A stretch of DNA of 5,502 nt from Treponema sp. GTDB lineage: Bacteria; Spirochaetota; Spirochaetia; Treponematales; Breznakiellaceae. Both the position numbers and the translations under genes were made by a program. The stretch spans positions 1 through 5,502 of the forward strand of contig JAITAW010000056.1 in the NCBI GenBank assembly GCA_031283905.1. Reading direction: 5' to 3'. Below the pieces are notes generated by a model. It was not told the origin of the DNA. It did no database searches and was given only the letters and a program-made list of their open reading frames with translations. Within the stretch, counting starts at the first letter, position 1. Every line of letters starts with the position of its first letter. This document shows, one piece after another, positions 1 through 5,474 of the stretch.

Positions 1-9
1 GCCTAGGCC

Positions 10-133
10 ATTGCGCTGAGCTCCATTCCCACGGCTCACTACACCCACAGTTTGCCAGCCCTAAAAATGCTACGCATTTTTCTATTCGGGCTGTCAAACC
101 GTCGTAAACAGCCGGAACGATGTTATGCGCAAT
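10..133. repeat. 124-base imperfect palindrome (attC-like or MITE-like)
   Basis: The two halves pair around a TAC triloop at 71-73. The paired blocks, from outside in, are ATTGCGC (10-16) with GCGCAAT (127-133); TTCC (26-29) with GGAA (114-117), slightly offset; GGCT (33-36) with AGCC (110-113); GTTTGCCAGCCC (50-61) with GGGCTGTCAAAC (88-99), one mismatch; and AAAAATGC (63-70) with GCATTTTT (74-81), perfect. The centre of the outermost block coincides with the centre of the innermost, so this is one structure. The length and mismatched-arm layout fit a folded integron attC site, and GTTATGC at 122-128 is close to the attC core consensus GTTRRRY. However, the opposite arm lacks a matching AAC core, so attC identity is only a possibility. 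A repeated extragenic palindrome or MITE is the main alternative. Confidence 0.7.
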
Positions 134-175
134 ATGTCCCTAAAAATTATTGGAAACTTCTGGAAAAATATTAGA

Positions 176-208
176 CTTGTTTAATAACCCGGTTAGTTAT
201 TAAACAAG
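176..208. repeat. Perfect 13-bp inverted repeat, hairpin
   Basis: CTTGTTTAATAAC (176-188) is perfectly complementary to GTTATTAAACAAG (196-208), with a 7-base loop. Inside it a second, shorter palindrome TAACC-C-GGTTA (185-195) competes for the same bases, so two alternative folds are possible. There is no T-run after the stem on either strand, so it is not a standard terminator. It may be a repeat element or a protein-binding palindrome. Confidence 0.75.
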
Positions 209-214
209 GTCTGC

Positions 215-243
215 AATTTTTCAGGCTAAAGCCTTGAAAAATT
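215..243. repeat. 12-bp hairpin with TAAA loop and single-base bulge
   Basis: AATTTTTCAGGC (215-226) pairs with GCCTTGAAAAATT (231-243) around a TAAA loop, with one unpaired T. It lies only 6 bases after the preceding hairpin. The T-tract is on the 5' arm and the A-tract on the 3' arm on both strands, the opposite of an intrinsic terminator, so a structural or repeat role is more likely than termination. Confidence 0.7.
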
Positions 244-270
244 AGTAACTTCAGATACTAAACAATTCTA

Positions 271-298
271 TTGACAAATTTGTATCGCTTTACATTAT
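271..298 (+). promoter_or_regulatory. Putative sigma-70 promoter facing the 3' end of trpS
   Basis: A perfect -35 hexamer TTGACA (271-276) is followed after 16 bases by CATTAT (293-298), which matches 4 of 6 positions of the -10 consensus. Transcription would start near 305 and run rightward, convergent with trpS. No protein gene is evident downstream on this strand, so any transcript would be non-coding or antisense to trpS. The region is AT-rich and a chance match is possible. Confidence 0.35.
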
Positions 299-478
299 GT
301 GAACACGGCCTAGGAAAACAGCCAGCTACCCTCCTTCTCCGTATCTCCGGTTTACCCCGTTTTATCACCTTGTTCGTCCGTATCTTAATCCAGAGTTCAT
401 TTGGTAAGGTTTGCCAATCCCCAAAAGCAAGTTTGCGGGTGGAATGTATGTAATGCGGTTACGTACGCGTGGCGATGT

Positions 479-1471
479 CTATCTAATGCCTATGGCGTCC
501 CTGAGCCTTCTCATTGTTTCTTTCGCGATGACACGGGCTTTTTCAGCGCCTTCGGCAAGAATAGCCTTGAGCTTTTCAGTGTCCGCCATGATTTCTTCAA
601 ACCGGTTACGCAACGGCGTCAGTTTGCGGTTCGCCACGAGAAAAAGTTCTTCCTTGGCCTCGCCCCAGCCCATGCCGCCCGCACGGTAACGTTCAGCTAA
701 AGCCGCCTGTTCTTCAGTATCCGCAAACAGTTTGTACAACTGGTAAATTTGCGAAACATCTGGGTCTTTCGGTTCGTCAACCATCTGGGAGTTAGTAACA
801 ATACGCATGATGAGTTTGTGGAGCTGCTTTTCACTTGAAAACAGCGGGATCGTGTTGCCGTAACTTTTGCTCATCTTCTGCCCGTCAAGACCAGGTATCA
901 CCGCCACATGCTCTTGTATCAACGCCTGAGGTATTTTGAGTAGATCTTTTTTGTAATTGAAATTAACGGCTTGCGCAATATCCGCAGCCATTTCCACATG
1001 CTGGGTCTGATCTTGCCCGACCGGCACTACATCGGAATCAAACAACAGAATGTCGGCGGCCATAAGCGCCGGATACGTGAAAAGCCCCATATTCACTCCG
1101 GCGTCAGGATCAACATTCTTTTCAAGATTTTCCTGAACAGCCGCTTTATAGGCATGGGCGCGGTTCATAAGCCCTTTGCTTGTGAATGCCATTAAGATGG
1201 TGGCAAGTTCAAATGTTTCAGGAACAGAACTCTGCCGGTAAAAGACAACCTTGTTCGGATCAAGTCCAGACGCGAGCCAACCCGCCGCCACCGCCAGGGC
1301 GTTTGATCGTAGTTCCGTGGGGTCTTTTACCGTGTTGAGCGCATGATAATCCGCTATAAAATAGCGGGCGTCGTATTCTTCAGCCAATTTTAATGCTGGT
1401 TGTATAGCCCCAAAATAGTTGCCGATATGCAGGATACCGGTAGGTTTTATGCCTGTTAAAGCAATCTTCAT
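479..1471 (-). CDS. trpS: Tryptophanyl-tRNA synthetase (TrpRS)
   Basis: Cytoplasmic class I aminoacyl-tRNA synthetase that attaches tryptophan to tRNA-Trp using ATP. With the start chosen here it is 330 residues, the usual size for bacterial TrpRS. The N-terminus MKIALTGIKPTGILHIGN carries the HIGH-type ATP-binding signature (HIGN, residues 15-18), and the second class I signature is a perfect KMSKS at 199-203. Between them, the TYPALMAADILLF segment (132-144) and VGQDQTQH (151-158) match the tryptophan-binding region of the family. The C-terminal part is helical, as expected for the anticodon-binding domain. The frame stays open to 1525, but the extra 18 residues would contain the promoter and do not resemble TrpRS, so the ATG at 1471 is preferred. 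No Shine-Dalgarno sequence precedes it. The gene appears to be transcribed on its own rather than as part of the upstream operon. Confidence 0.97.
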   Translation of the reverse strand: MKIALTGIKPTGILHIGNYFGAIQPALKLAEEYDARYFIADYHALNTVKDPTELRSNALAVAAGWLASGLDPNKVVFYRQSSVPETFELATILMAFTSKGLMNRAHAYKAAVQENLEKNVDPDAGVNMGLFTYPALMAADILLFDSDVVPVGQDQTQHVEMAADIAQAVNFNYKKDLLKIPQALIQEHVAVIPGLDGQKMSKSYGNTIPLFSSEKQLHKLIMRIVTNSQMVDEPKDPDVSQIYQLYKLFADTEEQAALAERYRAGGMGWGEAKEELFLVANRKLTPLRNRFEEIMADTEKLKAILAEGAEKARVIAKETMRRLRDAIGIR

Positions 1472-1477
1472 AGATGT

Positions 1478-1506
1478 AGTATAGATAAAGACAGGCGTTT
1501 TGTAAA
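1478..1506 (-). promoter_or_regulatory. trpS promoter, probably giving a leaderless mRNA
   Basis: On the minus strand, TTTACA (1506-1501, 5 of 6 matches to the -35 consensus) is followed by a 17-base spacer and TATACT (1483-1478, 5 of 6 matches to -10). Only six bases, ACATCT, separate the -10 box from the trpS ATG at 1471. Transcription would therefore begin at or within a few bases of the start codon. The lack of a Shine-Dalgarno sequence agrees with a leaderless message and with the choice of start. Confidence 0.65.
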
Positions 1507-1512
1507 GATACG

Positions 1513-1538
1513 GCGGCGCGGCCACTAATATGCGCCGC
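1513..1538 (-). terminator. GC-rich hairpin after the Gx transporter gene, possible terminator
   Basis: GCGGCGC (1513-1519) and GCGCCGC (1532-1538) form a perfect 7-bp all-GC stem with a 12-base loop. It lies between the stop of the last operon gene (1583) and the -35 box of trpS. On the minus strand it is followed by CGTATCTTTAC, which has only a short, interrupted T-run, so intrinsic termination would be weak. It could also act as an insulating or mRNA-stabilising structure. Confidence 0.4.
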
Positions 1539-1582
1539 GATTAAAGATATGCTCTTGCGCGGACCGGCTTTTGCAGCGTTGT

Positions 1583-2143
1583 TCACTCAGAAATACGCGG
1601 CATAGCGCCGCTCGCAACGTAGCGCTTGATTTCCGCATACCATTTGGATGTACCGGTAAAATGTTCGCAAAACGCGCCTAAACACGCGCCGGTAATAAGC
1701 CCCGCTCCTAAAAACGGCGGCGCAATGTACACAACGCTTTTTCCAAATACAAAGAAAGACGCCAAAAAGAGCTGGCTTATGTTGGAAACCATAGCTCCCG
1801 CAACGCCAATTCCAATAAAACCAATGCGTTCGCCGCATAACCGGCGCAGGAAAAACATCGTAGACGATGACAGTATGGTTCCGGCAAACGAAAAGAGAAA
1901 GACATAGGAGAAAAGCGTACCCGTAACCAGCGCCTGCCCCAGAATCTTAATCAGTACAAGCAAAAAAAAATCGCTCCATCCAAACACATCCAGCGCCAGC
2001 ATCAAAGGCAGACTCGCAATTCCAATCCGCATGAATGGCAGGGGTTTTGGAATCATGTATTCAATGGAAGAGAGAAAAAGGCAGAACGCGCCCAATAACG
2101 CGATAGGTTTGGCGGCGAAGCCTGTATTACCACGTACTTGCAT
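1583..2143 (-). CDS. Gx transporter family membrane protein (Hpre_diP_synt_I, PF07456 type)
   Basis: Predicted integral membrane protein of 186 residues with about five or six hydrophobic segments, roughly at 10-30, 37-52, 57-78, 79-99, 108-133 and 138-160. The stretch IPKPLPFMRIGIASLPLML (31-49) and the GQALVTGTL...FSFAGTILSS region (69-93) match the pattern of the family once labelled heptaprenyl diphosphate synthase component I. That name is probably historical: it lacks the aspartate-rich motifs of prenyltransferases and looks more like a small substrate-binding membrane subunit. The substrate is unknown. The gene overlaps the NusG domain II gene by 17 bases, a pairing common in other bacteria, which suggests that the two products work together. 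TTG at 2146 directly precedes the ATG at 2143. ATG is preferred because the AGAAG motif then sits six bases upstream. It is the last gene of the operon. Confidence 0.82.
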   Translation of the reverse strand: MQVRGNTGFAAKPIALLGAFCLFLSSIEYMIPKPLPFMRIGIASLPLMLALDVFGWSDFFLLVLIKILGQALVTGTLFSYVFLFSFAGTILSSSTMFFLRRLCGERIGFIGIGVAGAMVSNISQLFLASFFVFGKSVVYIAPPFLGAGLITGACLGAFCEHFTGTSKWYAEIKRYVASGAMPRISE

Positions 2144-2570
2144 CAAGTTCTTCTCGTTTTTTTTCCCCGCTCTCTATGACTGTAAAAACATTGTTCGGCA
2201 GGCACGCTATCCACTGCCCGGCGGCTTTGATGTCTCCTTGGACAACGCAGGTCTGATTACCGCATGGGGACGATAGCACCCGCACCCTGCCGTTGTGAAT
2301 CGCCACCACCGTGTTTCCCAAGGGACCGGGAACCGTTACAGTATCTTCCGCGTCCAAAGGGAATATCCACGCCCCGTCTTGTCCGCGGACGCTCACCTGC
2401 GCGTTACCATGCGGCTTTGCGTAAACGGCGACGCTTGAAAAAACAACCGCTCCTAACGAAAGAAGCGCTACCACCGCGTCCAGAGGCTTGAATGAAACCG
2501 TATTGTTTTTAGAGAATTTTTTAGAGAATATAAAAAAGACCGTAAACAGGGAGAGAGTCGTTTTTTTCAC
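2127..2570 (-). CDS. Membrane-anchored NusG domain II protein
   Basis: A 147-residue protein with a hydrophobic N-terminal region (a short segment at 6-16 and a clear transmembrane helix at about 31-50), followed by a small extracytoplasmic domain at 57-133. This domain matches the stand-alone NusG domain II family (PF07009), including the typical cysteines in SPCGNQTC (C103, C108) and GQWIACLPN (C123). These stand-alone proteins are not transcription factors. In Gram-positive flavin-based electron transfer loci, from memory, such a protein is paired with a Gx-type membrane protein, so an envelope redox role is possible but unproven here. The start is GTG at 2570, four bases after the preceding stop, with no Shine-Dalgarno sequence. 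No other ATG, GTG or TTG lies before the membrane helix. A 12-base tandem duplication encodes FSKKFSKN at 15-22, and an A8 run lies near the 3' end. Confidence 0.82.
   Translation of the reverse strand: MKKTTLSLFTVFFIFSKKFSKNNTVSFKPLDAVVALLSLGAVVFSSVAVYAKPHGNAQVSVRGQDGAWIFPLDAEDTVTVPGPLGNTVVAIHNGRVRVLSSPCGNQTCVVQGDIKAAGQWIACLPNNVFTVIESGEKKREELDASTW
2506..2529. repeat. 12-base tandem duplication within the NusG II gene
   Basis: TTTTTAGAGAAT occurs twice back to back (2506-2517 and 2518-2529), perfectly. On the coding strand it gives the repeated residues FSKK/FSKN just before the membrane helix. The unit is a multiple of three, so gain or loss of a copy would keep the reading frame. Confidence 0.85.
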
Positions 2571-2573
2571 GGA

Positions 2574-3215
2574 TTATGAACGCTGTTCGGCGATAGCTAT
2601 GGCAAGCTCGACTTCAGATATGCTCATACCCAGCCGAGTCGCTATCAGATTGGGAGAAAAGCCCGCCCTGGATAATTCGGCAATCTGTTCAAGCATGGGT
2701 TTTTGCTCTGTTGCCGCGCTATGAATCGCGGGCGGCGTTTCCTTCTCTTTTCTCTGCGCTTCACCATCTTCACCTTTCTCATCGCCCTCAGCGCCGCGCT
2801 CCTCTTTGAGTACAGGTTGAACGCTCATTTCGTGGACCGGCGTTGCGGCTTCGCTGTTCTGTATCGCCAAATCCGGCGTGTACGCATTGATGCGCGTTTC
2901 CACAAGCCGCTTGCGTCCAAGTTCGGCGTAGACATCCTCATTGGCGCGGCGTTTCGCCAGTTCCTGATCATATAGTAAAATTCGTTTGTCAACATCGTCT
3001 AACAACGCCTTGATCGTTTTGATCCTGTCTTCAATGAGCATCGCGTCACGATCCGTCGCGGCATCTATTTCGGCGATCAGTTTTGACACTTCTTCCTTGA
3101 ATTCCGCTAAAATACGTTCCTGTCCGGTTCTACGCCTTATGTATGCGTTACAGTATATAAAAAACAACGCGCATAAACCAAGACTTATAATAGAAATAAT
3201 CGTACCGCTATCCAT
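2574..3215 (-). CDS. Membrane-anchored coiled-coil protein with C-terminal HTH-like segment
   Basis: Function not recognised. The 213-residue product has one N-terminal transmembrane helix at about 5-22, followed by arginines (YIRRR), which predicts an N-out, C-in orientation. A long charged helical or coiled-coil region spans about 31-107 and a low-complexity acidic/basic linker about 110-170. The C-terminal segment (173-210) has the pattern EQIAELSRAGFSPNLIATRL then GMSISEVELAI, which looks like a compact helix-turn-helix as in DUF6115/DUF2802-like proteins found near motility genes. The ATG at 3215 is separated by one base from the stop of the upstream gene (TAG C ATG), so translation is probably coupled. 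The position behind fapA suggests a motility or cell-envelope role, but this is inference. The HTH-like segment could bind protein rather than DNA. Confidence 0.8.
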   Translation of the reverse strand: MDSGTIISIISLGLCALFFIYCNAYIRRRTGQERILAEFKEEVSKLIAEIDAATDRDAMLIEDRIKTIKALLDDVDKRILLYDQELAKRRANEDVYAELGRKRLVETRINAYTPDLAIQNSEAATPVHEMSVQPVLKEERGAEGDEKGEDGEAQRKEKETPPAIHSAATEQKPMLEQIAELSRAGFSPNLIATRLGMSISEVELAIAIAEQRS

Positions 3216-3216
3216 G

Positions 3217-3540
3217 CTACCCGCTTATATCGATATTTTTTCCTAATTGAGGATCCCACAATTTAAGAGCGTCTTCTTCCTCTTCCCGTTCTTTATCACG
3301 GCGCCGTTCTCCATCTCTTTCAGAAAACTTACGTGAACCGCGGTCATGTATCGCCCCCGCTCCTTCACCGACATTCTGAGATTCGTTTACCGCTTGAATA
3401 TGCGCTTCGGTACTTTTCTGCTTTTTGAGGTTTTGCAGGGACTGCTGTATAACTAACCCGTCCTTTTGCACAGCCTGCGATTTCCCCACCGAGTCCATTT
3501 GAGTAAACAATATCTGTAAATCAAGCGGTTGAATTGCCAT
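3217..3540 (-). CDS. Small charged conserved-type hypothetical protein
   Basis: Function not recognised. The 107-residue soluble protein has no signal peptide or membrane segment. The N-terminal 45 residues (starting MAIQPLDLQILFTQMDSVGK) look helical and amphipathic. The middle (60-90) is a highly charged, probably disordered stretch rich in Arg, Glu and Lys, with an acidic EEEED block at 86-90. The C-terminus, LWDPQLGKNIDISG (94-107), is compact and ordered-looking and may be the conserved interaction end. The start is ATG at 3540, five bases after the fapA stop. AGGGA overlapping that stop is too close to the ATG to be a good ribosome binding site, so coupling to fapA translation is likely. 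Its place between fapA and a membrane-anchored coiled-coil protein suggests that it serves the same process. Confidence 0.8.
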   Translation of the reverse strand: MAIQPLDLQILFTQMDSVGKSQAVQKDGLVIQQSLQNLKKQKSTEAHIQAVNESQNVGEGAGAIHDRGSRKFSERDGERRRDKEREEEEDALKLWDPQLGKNIDISG

Positions 3541-3545
3541 TGTCC

Positions 3546-5474
3546 CTAATCATCCACGGACTCGAACTCCCTCTTCGCGTCTTTGTCAGGCTCTTCGTAT
3601 TTAACAACACGGACAAGGTTATCTTCCAAGACAAAGGTTGCGGCTCGATATTCGTTACGTATATTTTCAACAACATCACGAATAACGATTTTGACACCTG
3701 GGTATATCATGTTCGCAACGGAAACTCGCCCCCGCGTCTTGAGGGCATTCTGCTCCTCCTGCTTTTGATCTATTTCTTTATCAATATCTTGCAATTCGGA
3801 GACTAGGCTGTTTCTCTGATCCATAAGCTCATTCAGGAGGAATTCCTTGTCTTCCGGAAGGCTTTTTCTCTGGGCCTTTATGTTAATGAGCGCCTGCATT
3901 TCGGTTTGTATGTTTTCGAGTTCTTTTTTATAACGCTCCTTGTCAAGCGCCAACTGCTCAAGAGCTTCCTTTATATTGGGATCGATGCCTACTTCACAGA
4001 TCGTTTCGGTACCGCCGCTTGAAGTGCCTATGATCTGCGCGTTGATCTCCTCGGAAGCCCTGAGTCTTCCGCCTACGATGCGGGCGCGTTTTCCTTGGCA
4101 CACGATTCGCTTGTAGGCATCCACCTGCGAATTGATGATGCCGTCAGACACCACCACCATATCGCCCGCGTTAATAACGGCATTTTCTATAAAACGCGCC
4201 CATATGGATTTTCCCGCTTTCACATGACCGGTCGTTTTCCCTGGTATCCCTTGGGCAACGCTGATGTCGCCTTCCGCTTCCATTTCGGCGCATTCAACGG
4301 TACCTTTTACCTCAATATTTCCCGCTGCTTTTACGGAGAAGCCGTCTTCCACGTTGCCGGTAATTACCACGGTGCCTAAGAATATAATATTTCCGGTCTT
4401 GAGGCACACATCGCCCTCCACCAGAAACACCGGCTCAATGTTGATAACTCCGCTGGCAAGCATAATTTGCCCGTTAATATCGGCAAGAATCACCATGCCG
4501 TCTTTGTCCGCATGTACATTCTTCCCAAGCGGCAGCGAAATGTCCGCGCCGTCTTTTGCGGGCAGAAATTCGCCTTTAACCGTTCTTCCCTTTTTCCCTT
4601 CTTCAGCCGGAACTTTTACGGCGACCGGCTGATTTTCAATTACGTTCTGAATAAGCTGAATATTTTTAAAGTCAACCTTGCCGGTGCGGTTTTCCCGCAG
4701 ATGCATCTTGTTCGGATTTGTTTCAAATTTATATTCTATGTACGCGTTTCGTCCATTGACTTCTTTCATCCCTTCCGCGACTAAGACCGGCGTCTTATAG
4801 ACAGGGTGGTCCACAAATTGTTCTATAACATCGTTTTTGATTCCGTTCACTATATGGTTCTTATGCAAAAAGCTGATGATGTTATCCTCGGACAGATCGC
4901 AACCATTGACGCCCGCGGGCTCCACGGTTATAAAAGCTTTCATGTCATTATCCGTGACTTCAACCCGCATGTTGCTGTCACGACTGTAGTTGCGGTTAAA
5001 GGTTCCGACCTTTATATAAACACCTTCGGCATGTTCGACAACGGCGTTCACCATATTCACGTCAATATCTTTAATAAACCGGTCGTTGAGCGCCTGCATC
5101 GCCATCGTTGCGGCGGCAGGCCGGCCCGATCCGATGGGAGGCTTTACTTTAAGCAACGCTCCGTCGGCGGTTAACCGGACAAACACTTCTCCGTCCATGT
5201 TCTTCGCAACCGGTGAAACAGCTTCCTCACCAACGGCCGCGCCGCCGGTACTGGTCTTTGTCGCTTGCGCCGAAATCTTTGCGTAGGCTTTGATCTTCCA
5301 GTCTTTTTTCCCCGTGCCGAAAACACCTTTGAATCCCTGTTCAATCACTTCATACTCAATGCGGCGCACCGGAACATCGAGCAAGGCGGACGCTTCCTCA
5401 AGGGCGGACTCCAAGGTCAGACCTTCAGTGTTGACAATACGAATCGTTTTGTCAATTTCAAGCTGTTCTTTCAT
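3546..5474 (-). CDS. fapA: FapA family (DUF342) flagellar assembly protein A with N-terminal Jag-like domain
   Basis: The product is 642 residues from the ATG at 5474. A TTG directly before it (5477) is a less likely start. Residues about 10-63 resemble the Jag N-terminal domain (IRIVNTEGLTLESALEEASALL, then EQGFKGVFGTGKKDWKI). Residues about 95-280 form the FapA N-terminal region. Residues about 285-485 are the DUF342 core, a beta-solenoid of glycine-rich repeats (for example AEEGKKGRTVKGEFLP, then FLGTVVITGNVEDGF, GNIEVKGTVE, GHVKAGKSIWARFIENA). A coiled coil follows at about 500-580, then a short beta-rich tail. In Vibrio, FapA helps flagellar assembly or placement, and spirochaete versions lie near flagellar genes. 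Cytoplasmic location is expected, since no signal peptide or membrane helix is seen. It is the first complete gene of the visible operon. No Shine-Dalgarno sequence is seen in the 28 bases upstream, and the promoter may lie outside the window. Confidence 0.9.
   Translation of the reverse strand: MKEQLEIDKTIRIVNTEGLTLESALEEASALLDVPVRRIEYEVIEQGFKGVFGTGKKDWKIKAYAKISAQATKTSTGGAAVGEEAVSPVAKNMDGEVFVRLTADGALLKVKPPIGSGRPAAATMAMQALNDRFIKDIDVNMVNAVVEHAEGVYIKVGTFNRNYSRDSNMRVEVTDNDMKAFITVEPAGVNGCDLSEDNIISFLHKNHIVNGIKNDVIEQFVDHPVYKTPVLVAEGMKEVNGRNAYIEYKFETNPNKMHLRENRTGKVDFKNIQLIQNVIENQPVAVKVPAEEGKKGRTVKGEFLPAKDGADISLPLGKNVHADKDGMVILADINGQIMLASGVINIEPVFLVEGDVCLKTGNIIFLGTVVITGNVEDGFSVKAAGNIEVKGTVECAEMEAEGDISVAQGIPGKTTGHVKAGKSIWARFIENAVINAGDMVVVSDGIINSQVDAYKRIVCQGKRARIVGGRLRASEEINAQIIGTSSGGTETICEVGIDPNIKEALEQLALDKERYKKELENIQTEMQALINIKAQRKSLPEDKEFLLNELMDQRNSLVSELQDIDKEIDQKQEEQNALKTRGRVSVANMIYPGVKIVIRDVVENIRNEYRAATFVLEDNLVRVVKYEEPDKDAKREFESVDD

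Larger units (their letters stand above)
1..478. other. Gene-free, palindrome-rich region downstream of trpS
   Basis: No open frame here has a convincing start, ribosome binding site or recognisable protein. What it holds, left to right, is a long imperfect palindrome (10-133), two shorter strong hairpins (176-208 and 215-243), a promoter-like sequence facing trpS (271-298), and a stretch from about 300 to 478 with no identified signal. The part from about 140 to 300 is clearly more AT-rich than the genes. No hairpin followed by a T-run lies just after the trpS stop, so how trpS transcription ends is not evident. The density of inverted repeats suggests intergenic repeat elements or the debris of a mobile element. 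That last point is inference. Confidence 0.7.

Noticed and set aside
63..81. Bidirectional terminator from AAAAATGC-TAC-GCATTTTT
   Set aside because: The stem has only two GC pairs and the T-tract is itself paired. It is better explained as the tip of the larger palindrome 10-133.
215..243. Intrinsic terminator for trpS
   Set aside because: The T-tract is on the 5' arm for both strands and no T-run follows the stem. It is also about 235 bases beyond the trpS stop.
271..453. Plus-strand 60-codon open frame starting at TTG
   Set aside because: The TTG is part of the TTGACA promoter-like hexamer, there is no ribosome binding site, and no domain is recognisable in the protein.
261..458. Minus-strand 66-codon open frame antisense to the above, very rich in Arg and Lys
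   Set aside because: No in-frame ATG or ribosome binding site. It could be a decayed fragment, but nothing recognisable supports a gene.
401..700. Overlapping plus-strand open frames over the 3' part of trpS
   Set aside because: Shadow frames of a certain gene, with no family resemblance.
1472..1525. N-terminal extension of TrpRS by 18 residues
   Set aside because: It would contain the -10 and -35 boxes, and the family normally begins at the MKIALTGIKPTG segment encoded from 1471.
1380..1586. Minus-strand 68-codon open frame between the Gx gene and trpS
   Set aside because: It overlaps the hairpin, the trpS promoter and the 5' end of trpS in another frame, and the protein has no recognisable features.
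4095..5174. Several plus-strand open frames of 94 to 122 codons opposite fapA
   Set aside because: They are antisense to a well-supported FapA coding sequence and carry no recognisable motif.
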